Below, one piece after another: positions 34,920 to 47,573 of a stretch of 64,000 nucleotides of DNA. Position numbers and translations under genes: made by a program. Source of the DNA: Anarhynchus alexandrinus (lineage: Eukaryota; Chordata; Aves; Charadriiformes; Charadriidae). The stretch spans positions 1-64,000 of the forward strand of contig VUYV01000180.1 of assembly GCA_008711295.1 (NCBI GenBank), given 5' to 3'. The notes beneath the pieces were generated by a model. That model was not told the origin of the DNA, made no database searches, and saw only the letters and a program-made list of their open reading frames with translations. How positions within the stretch are numbered: position 1 is the stretch's first letter; each line of letters begins with the position of its first letter.

Positions 34920-35951
34920 TCATAGAATCATAGAATGGTTTAGGTTGGAAAGGACCTTGAAGATCATCTAGTCCAACCCCCCTGCCATAGGCAGGGACAC
35001 CTCCCACTAGACCAGGTTGCCCAAGGCCATGTCCAGCTTGGTCTTGAACACCTCCAGGGATGGGGCCTCAACAACCTCTCTGGGCAACCTGTTCCAGTGC
35101 CTCACCACCCTTAAAGTGAAAAACTTCTTCCTAATGTTCAATCTAAACCTGCCCTCTTCCAGTTTGAAGCCATTACCCCTCATCCTATCGCTACATGCCC
35201 TAGTAAAAAGTCCTTCCCCAGCTCTCCTGTAGGCCCCTTTTAGGTACTGGAAGGCCACAATAAGATCTCCCCGGAGCCTTCTCTTCTCGAGGCTGAACAG
35301 CCCCAACTCTTTCAGCCTCTCCTCATAGGAGAGGTGCTCCAGCCCTCGGATCATCTTCATGAGCTTCCTCTGGACCCTCTCCAACAAGTCCATGTCCTTC
35401 TTATGTTGAGGACTCCAGAGCTGGATGCAGTACTCCAGGTGGTGTCTCACAAGAGTGGAGTAGAGGGGCAGAATCACCTCCCTCGCCCTGCTGGCCACAC
35501 TTCTTTTGATGCAGCCCAGGATGCGGTTGGCCTTCTGGGCTGCGATCACACACTGCTGGCTCATGTTGGGCTTCTCATCTACAAGCACCCCCAAATCCTT
35601 CTCCTCAGGGCTGCTCTCCAGCCATGCCCCACCCAGCCTGTATTTGTGCTTGGAATTGCCTCGACCCAGATGTAGGACCTTGCACTTGGCCTTGTTGAAC
35701 TGTATGAGGTTGGCTTGGGCCCACCTCTCCAGCCTGTCCAGGTCCCTCTGGATGGCATCCCTCCCCTCCAGCGTGTCTACCTCGCCAAACATCTTGGTAT
35801 CATTGGCAAACTTGCTGAGGGTGCACTCGACCCCACTGTCCGTATCTCCTACAAAGATGTTGAACAGTACAGGTCCCAGTACCGACCCCTGAGGAACGCC
35901 ACTCGTCACTGCTCTCCACTTGGACATCGAGCCATTGACCGCAACTCTTGA
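34920..35951 (-). mobile_element. CR1: Younger CR1 LINE inserted into an older CR1
   Basis: About 1.03 kb in minus orientation. The terminal octamers (TCATAGAATCATAGAATGG) and 3' UTR are at the low-coordinate end, and ORF2 is cut near the RVAVNGS segment before the QGSVLGP motif. It is far better preserved than the arms around it. Its UTR (GGGAGGTGTCCCTGCC) and C-terminal protein ([20 protein letters not shown]) match the copy at 14368-16195, so the two share a subfamily. Confidence 0.97.
35007..35951 (-). pseudogene. CR1 ORF2 C-terminal fragment with a mutated catalytic motif
   Basis: An uninterrupted frame covers the palm-domain remainder and C-terminus of CR1 reverse transcriptase: [19 protein letters not shown], then the active-site box, [39 protein letters not shown] and [17 protein letters not shown]. 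The open frame continues upstream to 35999 only by reading through the older CR1 in antisense. The catalytic FADD box (35799-35810) reads FAND, a GAT to AAT change consistent with CpG decay, which would abolish polymerase activity. The fragment also lacks the first half of ORF2, so it is inactive. Confidence 0.93.
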
Positions 35952-36283
35952 TGATGTACAAAGAGAGACTAAAGGAGCATGTTTGCACAACTTCAACATG
36001 ACAAGGATAAGGGGAGGCCTTATTGCTATCTACAACTGCCTAATGGGAGGGTGTAGAGAAGATGGAGCCAGACTCTTCTCAAAGGTGCATAATGGTAAGT
36101 CCAGAGGGAACAGACACAACTTGGAATATGGTACTTTCGGATTTCCTGTGAATCAGGAAATCCTTTTTTTTATTATGAGGGTGATCAAATGCTGGAACAG
36201 GAACCCAGAAAGGTTGTGGAGATTATTGCAGATATCCAAAACTTGACCTGCCTGTACCAGTTCCTGATGAACCTGAAATATCT
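35952..36283 (+). mobile_element. CR1: Older CR1 LINE, right arm
   Basis: Continuation of the arm at 34701-34919. It carries decayed [18 protein letters not shown] sequence, then [24 protein letters not shown], then a degraded RGNRHNLEYGTF and KCWNRNPERLW region and the start of the C-terminus. The order of domains is exactly that expected downstream of the left arm. The end is approximate because the 3' UTR is missing or too diverged. It contains a perfect 10-bp hairpin at 36139-36163. Confidence 0.78.
36139..36163. repeat. Perfect 10-bp stem hairpin in the older CR1 arm
   Basis: GGATTTCCTG, a 5-base loop TGAAT, then CAGGAAATCC, followed by eight T. Other CR1 copies have AGGAAGAAATTTTTC-like sequence here and no such stem. 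Stem plus T-run resembles a terminator by chance; vertebrate polymerase II does not use that signal. Confidence 0.6.
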
Positions 36284-38993
36284 GAATTGTTTTGAGCAGG
36301 TCTCTTGCTATGATTGCTATGATTCAGTAATTAAAAGTACAACAGTAAGGGAAAAGAGCGCAAGGTTGTGCTTCTGTCTTCCCCCAACATATGTGTCTGC
36401 CAAACAGGTGGCCTGATACAATAGACACCAAAGCCAGAAGCTTATTGCAAAGAAAACATGATGTTGCTACTGGTAGACTATACACAAACTGTCAAGTTCT
36501 TTTCATAAAAGAATACACAAGTAGAGCCACTGGTCTACAGAGGCACATATCATTTAACTGGTTTTTTTAAAAAATATTTTCTTCATTCCTAGAAGACATA
36601 TGTAAAAAGAGCCAAAAGATTCTCTTGGGTAACTGAGCCGAGCAATACAAAAACCTATGCCCAGACAGACTTCTGGAAATTCCGTCTGTTTTCAGCAGAG
36701 GAGAAAGGCCATGAAACCTAAAATGGCCAGGCTGTACGTGTTAGTGAAAGTAGTAAGGTAAAAAGATGAATTTAAAAAGGGAAAGGAAAATGGAAAGAGA
36801 AGCATAAGAGGGGAGATGATGAGACTATCATTAAAAAAGCCACTCCTGCTGGCATGGAAAGAGGGAGGAGGGAGGTAAATATTTCTGGTTTCGTAAGTGA
36901 ACTCAGTGTGTCCAAGAGGAACATTACTTCCAAGAGCAGTCAAAGCTGCACACCATCACATCCTTGGGGTGCTTGTGCCGTGAAGTGGAGATGCTGCTGC
37001 CCGCAGGAACAAAGCAACGAGAGCTGCACTCTGCTGCACTCTAGCATACCTTTCTTGCCATCTGTGTCCTACAGTTTCCTTTCAAGTCACCAGCATCGTC
37101 CCGAGAGGTACAAAGGGTCATGACTCCTTCAGAATATAATTGCAAATATTTTAAGACACTCTCCAAATATTGCAGAAATATTTTGCCCTTATATCACTGT
37201 GCTATACATATTTTTCTATTTAGCAAGTGCACATTGGATTTTTTTTTTTGTCCCTTTCTCAATATAGTCACCCAGATACTGAATTTTTTCTCCCTGCTGA
37301 GTGGAACAATGAGAATTTTTTTAGCATTATTTCAAATGGTTTTCACAAGCTTGATTCAAAAAGGGATAATTCCCCACTATATTTTCGGTCTGATTATCAG
37401 ATGATGACGGACAATAGATTGATAAGAGTCACTCAAGAAGATGCAAGCTCTTGTGTATAACAGCCACTGCAATTATCAGACACTACTAAACTATTATTGA
37501 TCCTGTTCACATTGGGTGATAACTGAGCATTTTCCACTTATTTAAAGTGCTGTTAGCCAGAAACTCCCATCAATGAAAAGCAGTAGACGAATTTCTTCAA
37601 ACACGGTTCAATAAATAATAGCACATATAGAAGGTCCATAGTTCCTTAATCTCAGTGAAACAACTAACTGTGAGGCACAAATATACCATCCAGTTGTTGC
37701 TAAATGATTGATTACAATAAAACAGGGACCTCCACAAGGTCATTTAATATGTAACCCAAGTATCACTGACAGAACAATTGCAACCCTCCAGAAAACAGAA
37801 AAAAAAAAAAAAGGCTGTTGCTTCATATAGTTTCAATAATATCAAGAAGAAAAAACCCAACCTGCCCAGATCAAAAAAAGTGGACTTCTCCCCATAACAC
37901 CATGGGGCAGATTTCATTGTCTTAATCGCTAAAGCAAGGTTTCTTATATATAATTGTATTATTTCAAAGATATGTAAATCTGTGCTTAATATTAGACTGG
38001 TACATTTTGATAGAACTATAATCACAGCAAAAGTGGTCCTTATCAGTGAAATTCATATTACTTTCATTTTGTTCTCTTTAATACTGGGGACATACAGGAT
38101 GTGATCTGATATTCAGTGTATTATATTTCTCAAGCAGGGCCAGTGGCAACGTAGCAGTGGACTAAATGTAAAACTGGCTATTAAGGATATTAACTAGTAA
38201 TTGCTTAGAGTAATCTCTCTAAATAATCAGTAATTAAAAAAATAAATAAAACAGCTGACCATTGTGATTTAAGGTCAGATTAAAATTGACCAAAAAAGTC
38301 AATTGGAATAGTTTTAATTATTTATGGTGCCGTATTTTCCTTCAACAGAAATGTTTTATATTTTAGTGTGGACAAAACAGATAATTTGTAGCAACAATGG
38401 CAGTTCTCTTATCAGCTGAAAAAGTAATGCAGAGGATTTCGGGTCAAAAATAACCTTTCTTGATTCAAACGAACAGTTAACAAGTCGGGTTTCTTTTGAT
38501 CCTCTGCCATCACACCAGCAAATCCCATCAGCAATATGTGTAGGGTCTGAATGAACAAATTTGGGGAGAGACGCAGCCACCCTGCCAGCTACTTTCAGGG
38601 ATGAACCTTTGCAGCTTATGCCGAAGAGGAGGGAAATAGTGTACAGAATATGTGTTTGCCAAACTACAGCTGATGGTGACACTCATGAGACTCTCAGCAT
38701 GAGACTCAGCTTTGCCTTGCTGGGATCCAGCAACATGGGAATTAGACTTGAAAGGGGGACTACAGGTCTTCAAAGAGTCCAGCTCCTGCTCCTCTTGATC
38801 CACGTAACGGAGAGGCAGGGCAGAGCTCCCAGCACTTCCAGCATCAGTGAGTGCCACCTTGCTAATAGTCAAAAAGGATGGTTGGACCCCCTGGGCCAGG
38901 CAAATACTCTTTTGACATGTTTCAGACGCTGTTCAGGGAAAATGTCCAGCACTGGATTAAATCTCTGCAATACCCATTTCTAACCACAATACC
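36284..38993. other. Unique non-coding stretch
   Basis: 2.7 kb without a recognised gene. An A14 run lies at 37799-37812. 38160-38340 is rich in TAATT cores but very AT-rich overall. Overlapping frames on both strands at 38356-38983 (up to 140 codons, the plus one starting with TTG) have no recognised domain. Confidence 0.5.
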
Positions 38994-39041
38994 AAGACAG
39001 AGAGCATTTAAGACAGAGAGAATTTAAGACAGAGAGAATTA
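38994..39041 (+). repeat. Three-copy 16-bp tandem repeat
   Basis: Units AAGACAGAGAGCATTT, AAGACAGAGAGAATTT and AAGACAGAGAGAATTA run head to tail, differing at one base each, and are followed by an A/C-rich tract to about 39080. A short minisatellite with no further structure. Confidence 0.9.
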
Positions 39042-41110
39042 AAAAACAAAAAAACCCAACCCACAAACACACCCCAAAACATTAGAACCTGAACTAAACA
39101 AAACTGAACAAAGTTCTTCGGAAAGTGTTGTTAAAGTGTTGCAGCCGTTGTGAGGTGAACTAGAAGAGTAAATAACTTTGTCCCTATTTGATGACATATA
39201 CTGGTTATTTCTTTTATTTATTATTTAAGGATCCAGTTACCATGTAAGAACACCTTTTAAAAAAACCCAAACAGACAACTCACTGATCACAGCACATATT
39301 ACCAGTCTTTGGAAGCTATGGAGAAGGTCACTAAGAAATTGTAGGCTGTTATGAAAGGAGATCCTACCTTCAAAGATATGTTCCAAACACCAGTTTTCCT
39401 AACCTTCAAGTAACCTCCTCATTTTATTACCTTGTAAGCAGATTAAAGTTTCTATAGTCCAAAAAAGTACTGTATGGAAGGCCTGGTCTGACTAATAAGC
39501 AGGAAGCTTGCCAAAACTTCTGTACAACATCAGAACAGATAAACAAAACAGTCAAAATCCCAACACTTCTCAGTACGTAGCTCATATGGAATAGTACATT
39601 TCATACAGAGCGCTCACAGAAACTGAGTAGGCAAAACTTCATAAATGCCACAACCTGGAGTGAGCTCACACATCCATGTAAACCAATGAAAGAACCAGGT
39701 ATTCACCAATCACTCCACCTCTGATCTCTAATCCTGCTCTTCAGTGGAGACCTGCAAAAATGTCTTCTAAGACAACTATAAAATAACGTTCATAGCGTTC
39801 GTGGATAACAGAAATAATGAATTCCGGTAAGATACAGCTTTTGTTTAGATTTAAGGCGTGCATCTCCTTAAAGATGGGTTTCTATGATCAAAAGCTTGCC
39901 TAGATTTTCCAGTTATACTGGTTGTTCCAATTAAGAGATATCGTTGCTGTCTACAAGACTTCTCTCATCTGCTTACTTATACAGCTATAACAACACTAAC
40001 AGAAGAAAATAGATGTATCTACTTGATTTCAACTCTTTTTATTCTTGGCTTTGTGCAAACACATTATAAAAGATCATCCACAAAATTTAAATCCTAAAGA
40101 TATAAAGAAAATCACAGCTTTGCTGGGGGACAGACCTAGGAATAGCAACTGGCTTCTTCTTCACTGATTCATTTGTTTAATTGCGCTGTCTGAGCCCATG
40201 GGAAACAGTTCTGCAGAAGTCCTTCACAATGCAGAATTGGCATGTGCTCGCTGCTCTCTCTCTCTAAATCCTACTATTCCTATCGTTCAAAGAACCACTA
40301 GCTCTATATTAGTGGGACCCTAGCATTCCCTTTTTTCCTGTATTTGCTGGTGGATTTTGTTGAAATACTGCATGTAACAGAAAAGCTAACGAACCCCACA
40401 TTTCACAAATGCCTGTGGTATGAGTAAAGATCTGGAAAAAAACAACTGACTTGCTTCTGAATTATTCTGGTGGGAGAATTTTTCTGTTAATTTATGAAGA
40501 CTCGAGCTCCCAAGTAAGCTGTTCTAAAACCAACACAAAATCGCTTGTACACTGAGACAACCTGGATCTGAAAAGTAGCTGCCTTCCTATCTTCCGTTAA
40601 AAGGCTTCAAGCAGAACAGCAATTTGCAAGCGTGTCACTATCAGAGCTTGAGTTCTTCAGCAGCAGGAGGAGGACATCACTCCAAACTCAGAGACATGTT
40701 AATAATACGTTTTAGAAAAGTGTGACTACTGGCTTGAAAACTAATGCAATAAATACACAGTCTGTTACAAAAGAAAACTATTTATACTGATTCATTTTAA
40801 TAAATATAACATCTTCGGCATCAGTGAAAGTTCATTACAGTACTATAGCTGCACGTGGTAAAGAACCAGAGTACAGAATTATGAGCCTGAAAAGATTGAA
40901 AGGGCTTCTCGCTAAATCTAAGTATATCAAATTAATTTGGGACTTTGTCTCTTTCATTTGGGCAGTGTGTATTTCTGCCACTTTAAATTTAATGAGGGAA
41001 GCAGAACGCCTCTGCTGTGTATCATGGGCACTGTTCGCTAACAGCCGAACACTAAGTCATTCTTACATAAAACTAAAAAAACACTTTTTAGATGTAAACA
41101 AATGTTGCTA
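39042..41110. other. Unique AT-rich non-coding stretch
   Basis: No gene or transposon recognised. A 151-codon frame (40824-41279) begins here but starts with GTG, runs into the MIR-like relic, and has no known domain or splice context. Confidence 0.5.
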
Positions 41111-41205
41111 TTCCCATTTTACATGTAAGAAGGCTAAAAGGCTGATTTCTAAGGTGATTTTCTCATGGTTAAACTGCTCAGACCAATTAGGGAACAAGTT
41201 TCAAG
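41111..41205 (-). mobile_element. Possible MIR-like SINE relic, minus strand
   Basis: The segment begins TTCCCATTTTACATG and continues with GGTTAAACTGCTCAGACC- and AGGGAACAAGTTTCAAGG-like pieces in the order of the MIR core read in reverse complement (CCCATTTTACAGATGAGGAAACTGAGG, then GTTAAG and TTGCCCAAGG in the family). Divergence is very high, as expected for an element active before birds and mammals split. The first 11 bases are the main support. Confidence 0.35.
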
Positions 41206-43534
41206 GGCTTGTGCCTGAGGTCCATTATTTTAAGCTCAGTGGTATCACACTAGCATCAAACCGAACCATAGAGCAGTAAATCTGTAGAATTCATCAACAC
41301 AGCCTACAACAAGCATCCAATTAGCATAAACCAGAATTTTTTATTTTCATAATAGTGTAAACTCTAGGCTCTCTCTCCACCACACACACTTCTTGGTTTT
41401 CAAGGCTTAAAAATCCACTTGGGCTTGTTTTTCAGACTTCTTGATCAACCGTGAATATTTTTCATTTTTCTCATAAGAAATACCATTTCTCATTCTTTAT
41501 TCATCTTCCTGTCTTGTTTTAACACAGACTGAGACTTTCCAATATTTACTTTATTTTCCAAAGCTAGTGCTTTAGGTACGATGTCAGATGGCATGAGACC
41601 CACGATATAGCTCCTGAGGACAGCAATGCCTGAGCTGGTGTTCCCCCACAGCCCTCACTGCAAGAGAACTTGCCCCACTTCAGGCTGCTAGGGAGATCCA
41701 CCATCGCATAAGTAAATTAAAATTCTGGCCCAGCTGCTTCTTGATGCTGGGTGGAAAGCAGATAGATATTTGTACTTCTATTTTTTCAGTGACTTCTGGG
41801 AGAAGCACTAAAAATTATTTAACAACAAAAGCTGAAATTATACCTATGAACAGTCATGAACATCTGCTTTATCAACTAAAAGAAAAGACTTAGTCCAAAT
41901 TTTTTTTCTTTTTTTACCCTCTTCCCTTCAGCCTTATTCTTCTTGCTAATAAAATGATTCAAGAGTAATAAAGAGGAAATAAAAAATAAAAGGAAACGCC
42001 CAAATTAATCATAAGGAAGCATTTTTATTGACCACTGCAATAGGTTAATCTGGTCCAGTTAGATCTCCTTGCACAACCACTTAAGCAGAAGGGTAGACAA
42101 AAAGAAATGCTTCAAACACTGACCCCCAGTTCACCCACTCTAGCTTATCTTCCAAATCCTTTTGGAGGTCCACTGTGTTGGATCATATCTGAGATGTACA
42201 CTGAAAAACCTTCTTGAGGGGATCTCAGAATGGCAGCAACTGTCAGGTCCTGGAGGACTTTATTTGCTGAAGTTTGCTGCAGATGCAGCGTGCACATCTC
42301 ACAGCAGAGCTTCACGAGCAAAGAAGCGAATCTTACAAAAGCCCTCTGTAAAAGTAACAGGCATAACAGAACAAAGTTAGGCTAATAATCCGAACTGCAG
42401 TAGCCTTAGCATTAATTACAAACACTGTTTCTGATGGTCTAGCAGCAGGGCGCAGAAATGCAAGAGGAACTAGTGAACAAAGAGAGTCTTGACATTCACT
42501 CCCTCTTAATACAGGCTCAGAAGGCATCAGCGAGAAGCTACAGTTCGGTATCACACAATTATGTGCCTCATTCATTAGTACCACATCATTGACTACACCA
42601 TGAAAGAAATGACAAATTAGCAATTCCACAGGACTAGCATAATACTATCATTTGTATCACAAAGTCAGCAAAATCTAACCTCCAATAATTCAGCTCACCA
42701 TTCTAACCCAAGGCTGGCCATCAATACGGTTTTATGTGCCTTGTACTAATCACTAAAGTCAGATAATATGCAAGGTTAATGGTTGCAGACAGTCTGGGGA
42801 AATATCCAAGATCTGATAAGGAAACCCCACATTATTGCTGTTCTATGTGTGTATATCCCAATCAAGAATAGGCAAAGGAAGGAAATCAATGCTTAAGGCA
42901 GTTATAATACATCTCTTGGTGTAACATATAAATTGGCCCTTCATTGCCCATTCACATTTCAGTTAATAAATAGTTCAGACATAGGACACATGGATAGTGA
43001 AGAAGTGTAACCATTGTATGTGTGTCTCCCTTACTTTAGATTTATGCTGTCTAAGTACAACAGACTCTATCCAGTGTTTTTCAATTATTCCACTAGCCTT
43101 TTAAAGAAAATAAGAAGTGATGCTTAATCCTGATTGGTAGTTTGTTATATAGTCCACCACCTGAAAGGGACTTGATGCATTTTTCCTCATTTAAACAAAC
43201 AGATAATCAACCAGGATATTCTCATTCTAATTGTACCCCACCATTGCTTACAGTCACAAATATATATCTGTTCTCCATTGCTGATAATGAAAAGCTCATT
43301 TTTTCCATACTAGTTACAGCAGACTGGAAGTTGATTTTCTTTTATGTTTAGCACTGAGTTATCCAATGATACTCTATAGTCATTTGCTGAATAAGAAGTC
43401 TGACCTCAAAATGCCCATGCACATTTTTTAACGTAGTGTTGCTGATAACACATAAACTCACATCATTTAAACCTGTCCCCATCCGATCTTCCTAAAATGT
43501 CAAACCCTACACTTTGAAACTTATTTTTAAGTAA
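41206..43534. other. Unique non-coding stretch
   Basis: No gene or repeat recognised in 2.3 kb. Frames of up to 98 codons (42333-42629, minus) show no domain. Confidence 0.5.
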
Positions 43535-43795
43535 GCCCTTTTTCCCCTCTAATGTAATTACATCAGTTTACCCTCTGCAAACCAAAACCAGGCAGGCAGT
43601 GTGTTTAATTTGTAACTGTACCACTAAATGCAAATGTAAAATTGGCAGCTTTGATGTTGCAGCATTAAATATAGCTTATCTCACCAGTGACAGTGAGAAA
43701 CAGACACTCTCTTAGGACTGTGAGTTATGACAGTCTCTCCAACGAGTGAAAAATCATCCCTGTACAGCTGTCACTGATGAGATTTTCCTTTTCTT
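43535..43795. promoter_or_regulatory. Candidate enhancer with octamer, TCF/LEF and homeodomain palindrome motifs
   Basis: The palindrome ATGTAATTACAT at 43552-43563 repeats the 12-mer at 22504-22515. An exact POU octamer ATGCAAAT is at 43628-43635, and a TCF/LEF-type site CTTTGATG starts at 43649. GGCAGGCAG and CAGCTGTCAC segments add further non-repetitive, moderately GC-rich sequence. Such clustering in repeat-free DNA suggests an enhancer; conservation was not tested. Confidence 0.28.
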
Positions 43796-46700
43796 TTACT
43801 TATGGCACGTGAGTGGTTCAGCATAGTTGGAACCACCACTATGGTGGCAAAGATGGAAACTGCTTTAATGCAGTGAAGTGTGCCCTTTTGTTCTGCACAG
43901 TTTTCTTTGCCATATTAAAAAAAAAAAAAGGCAAAACCAAAATCCACCACCACACCTTTTTCTTGAAAAAAAAAGAAAAAAGAAAACAATTGTGCTGGGC
44001 CTAGTAACTAGCAGATATTAAATTAATGTACTATTTGAAGAAGGGATTAGAAAATGACAAGCACACAGAGCCAAGGATTAAGAGGTGCCTCCAGTGCTCA
44101 CATTGTGCAGAACACGACTTCTTTTTGCAGATGTATATAGGTGTACCTTTACTCACTTTAGCATAATAAATGGACAGTGTTGTTCTTTAAGGAGAGCATC
44201 ATAGTACCAAGGAGCTTCAGTCACAACTGAGCACACTGTTGTTCTGGGCACCGTGTAAACAAATTCAGAACAAAATATCTTTCCAGCAAGTTTGCAGTCT
44301 GAAAAGAAAAGTTTGCAATTCACATGCTGTTGCTGAGAAGAGAGCAGATCGCTAAGAAGTACTACTACAGCCTGGGAAGCGAGGCTCTTTTCATTCTGTA
44401 AATGTGAAATAGAGACAACTCTGTCTTTCAAAACACTCTTGGAAGTTTCAATCATAGCAATGTTAGATAAACACTGGGTGATAAAGACCGGTGAACAAGA
44501 GAGATGCCTAACATGTCATACATCCCTTAATTGACCTGCCTCTGTCTAACTACATGGCATTACATGCCTATCATCCTTTTTCAGTCTTTGCCCGGGCAAC
44601 AGATATTGCAGGAGGACTGCTGGCCAAGGCACACAAACGGGATGCCACAGTGGAGTCACTTCTTCCACGAGAGGAGTGCAGGACCCAGACTCAGTGGGCT
44701 GCACCCAGACTAAAAGGATAAGAGAATGGCTGCTAAGATCTACATGAGCAACCTTGGTGTTGCTTTATCTATTTTCTATGCATCTTTGAATGACTTGACT
44801 GTGAGTTTATTTAATAAAACTTTTGGAGGGATCTTTAACCAGCCAATGCTCACAGATCCACGGATCATCCTCTCCTTCTCCCCTCCAAAAAGGTGTTCCC
44901 TAGCAGATAGCATGTACACTTGGCCCCTCATGTTCACATCCCAGGGAAATGAAAGGGAGGGAGTGGCAACAATCCAGCGATCAAAGCCCAGAAGTTTCTC
45001 CAGCAAGGAAAAGGCAACCAAGCTTCTCATTTCAGGTCTGCACTCCAGAGGAGCCAAAAATGCAACTCTCATGCAGCCCATTTTGTAAGGGTCTGTGACT
45101 GCCCCTAACCTGTTTGTGAATGTCTGTGCGAGAACATCTTGAACAGCTTTGCTTCCTCCTGCTTGTACTTTCTAGCAGATGTATTCCAGTAATACCAATT
45201 GCTTGATGGCCAAGTATACAGCAAAGTCTTCCTTAGTCCCAGTTTTTATGTCCCCTCTTTCATGACTGCTCTTACCAACCATCATCCCCCAAGCCTTCCC
45301 TTTGTTCAGGGCACTCCTGAGTGAAACCCTCTGCTGCCCTCAGCTTCTCTCTTACCTTGACCTGGTGTTTTTCAGGAAGCCTATAGGTTCCTCTACTGTA
45401 TCCACTATTTTCTATTTGATAGCAAGAAGGGGAGACCTGTCTGCTCTACCAGACCGTTACCCTAAATGTAAGATGTTTCAAAGAATTATTCTTATGTGGG
45501 TTTTGTGATCTTTGTGGTTAGCTGACCACTGCGTGAATACCCACAAAGCAACTCCAATGATTTTCTTCAAGGTCTTCCTCAAAGTACTCATCCACAAATA
45601 GACAGACTCAGTGGTCTAGGTTACAGATGTACATTATGACCAAAATACACTCCTTGCTTTTATGCACTCTCCATGTGTGTGCTACCTCTTGTATTTTACC
45701 TAGGTATAAAATGTTGGGGTATCAAAAATTTATTTGTTCTAGATTTTTCTACGAACTTGTATAATGGTTCATTTCAAAACTGATAAGCTAACTGAGAGAG
45801 TTGGGGATTCCCATTTTAAAATACTTCGTTAGCTGGAGAAAAGCTCCTTGATTTATAGCTTTCCAAGGGTCCTCAAAAGAGAAGTCTCACAAATATTCAT
45901 CCCCCTTTTCTCTAGCTAGAAGATCAACATAGATGAAAATTTTTTACTGAATTCCACTAACAGAGGACTCATACCAGGATCCAATTTTGACAATGTGGTC
46001 TTTCTCTGGAGACTATCCATCTCCTGCTCTCTCTTGCCTCTTCATGGTCTGGCACAGTCAAAGCCTTCTCTTGCAGGAGCAGAAGTTCTGCAGCACCATA
46101 CAGCAGCTCTCTGGTAAAAAAGCTACCCTGAGAATTGCTCAGTTATTAAAGCAAACAAGCTGAAATTGAATCCTAGACCTGCCATCATACTGAAAAAGCA
46201 GCGATATTTCAAGGGGCAGAGAAGAATAATGCAGTTATTCTTAAAAATACAAGAGAGAATTGACCATCAATTTGAATTTTTCTTCTCTCGCTCAGCATGA
46301 GAAAGCTGCAGTGTCAGATTAACACTATCTGAAGAGAAACGAGTATGTAGAGCATTAGCAGTAGGGCCAGGAGACCTCAAATAGGATGAATTTGCTCTAA
46401 ACCCTTTTGCCATCATTATGCAAAAGATCTGTAGGGGGAGTGGGAGATGGCAAGGCACAAGGCAGCTGGGGTAGCGACTGGAAGAAATCTGAGCCAAGGA
46501 AACAAGGCCCAGGTGACAAAATATTTTACACTGGTTTTGAACTCCTGTTGAATATTTATTTGCGCACAAGATAGAGCTTTTATGTAATTCTCAGCTGCAT
46601 CTTGGTCCCAGGTGACAGTGGTGAGGGATTCCCTGTTGACCACAACACAACTTCCAACCTCAGCAAGACCCAAAAACAGGGGTGTGATTTACAATCGAGT

Positions 46701-47573
46701 CCCAAAACAGAATGCAGAAAGACTATGTGTTCAGGAATCCCAAAAGGCTAGACGATTTATTTCAATATTAATGAGAGGATCGTCTCTCCAATGTCAATAC
46801 CTTTCAATGCTATTTGTGTTTTGGTACAGGTGTTTGAGGACTAAACAAGCTCTCTCTTTTTTTTTTTTTTTGTATAAAACAGTGATAATTTTCAAAGTTC
46901 AGCAGGACTAGGATTTTTCTGCAAGTGAGCAAGTCCTCACTGTGCAAAGTACTGACACCTTTTTTTAGGATAAATGAATAATAGCACTCTTCAAAATCCT
47001 GAAAACAAATGTTTTGCATTGTTTCTCTCATAGCAAAAAAGAAAAGGATGCAAAGGTTGAAACCACAATTAAAAGATAAGGACAGAAAATTGTCAGCCAT
47101 GTTGATTGCAACAGCTAATTGGAGCTGTTTTACGGTAGCCATTTCAATTCTACTAGTTACAGTACTTTTTTTTTCAACTCATATTAATGCAACAACACTT
47201 AATTGTTTTCTCTTGGTCTCAGAGAAACTGTATGAGGTCATCATGTAGTTATGTTCTTTATTTCAGTTATACTTCTAGCTCATAAATCAGACTTTCATTA
47301 AGTGTTCATTTCCAGCAAAAAAATTATTTGACCGCTAACACTTCCACTTTATCCCCCCCACCACCTTTTTTTTTTTTAATCTATGCTATTTGGATTGGTT
47401 TTTAGCACCCTTTTTGTTCATTTGTTTTTCTAAGCAAGTGGTTAGATTGCAAGAACAGTCTTTGAAATAGTACTTGAACAAAGCATTTCTGAAGATGTCT
47501 GCCTGAATCTGCAGAGAGCCTAAAACACTGGTTCTGAGATGTAGGTTGCCCCATTCACTTCAAGGGTTGATAA
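43796..47573. other. Unique non-coding stretch with A13 and T16 runs
   Basis: No gene recognised in 3.8 kb. An A13 run lies at 43917-43929 and a T16 run at 46857-46872. Opposing frames of 120 and 101 codons at 44726-45088 (the plus one with ATG) share no known family and lack splice support. Confidence 0.5.

Noticed and set aside
35007..35999. 330-codon open frame as a host gene
   Set aside because: Its sequence is CR1 ORF2 from 35951 downward, and its first codons come from antisense reading of a second CR1. It is a transposon fragment.
36154..36171. Stem plus T-run as a terminator
   Set aside because: Intrinsic terminators of that form are bacterial; here it lies in decayed CR1 DNA.
38561..38983. 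140-codon plus frame overlapping a minus frame
   Set aside because: Begins with TTG, no domain and no convincing splice sites.
40824..41279. 151-codon frame as a gene
   Set aside because: It starts with GTG, lacks splice context or known domains and overlaps a MIR-like relic.
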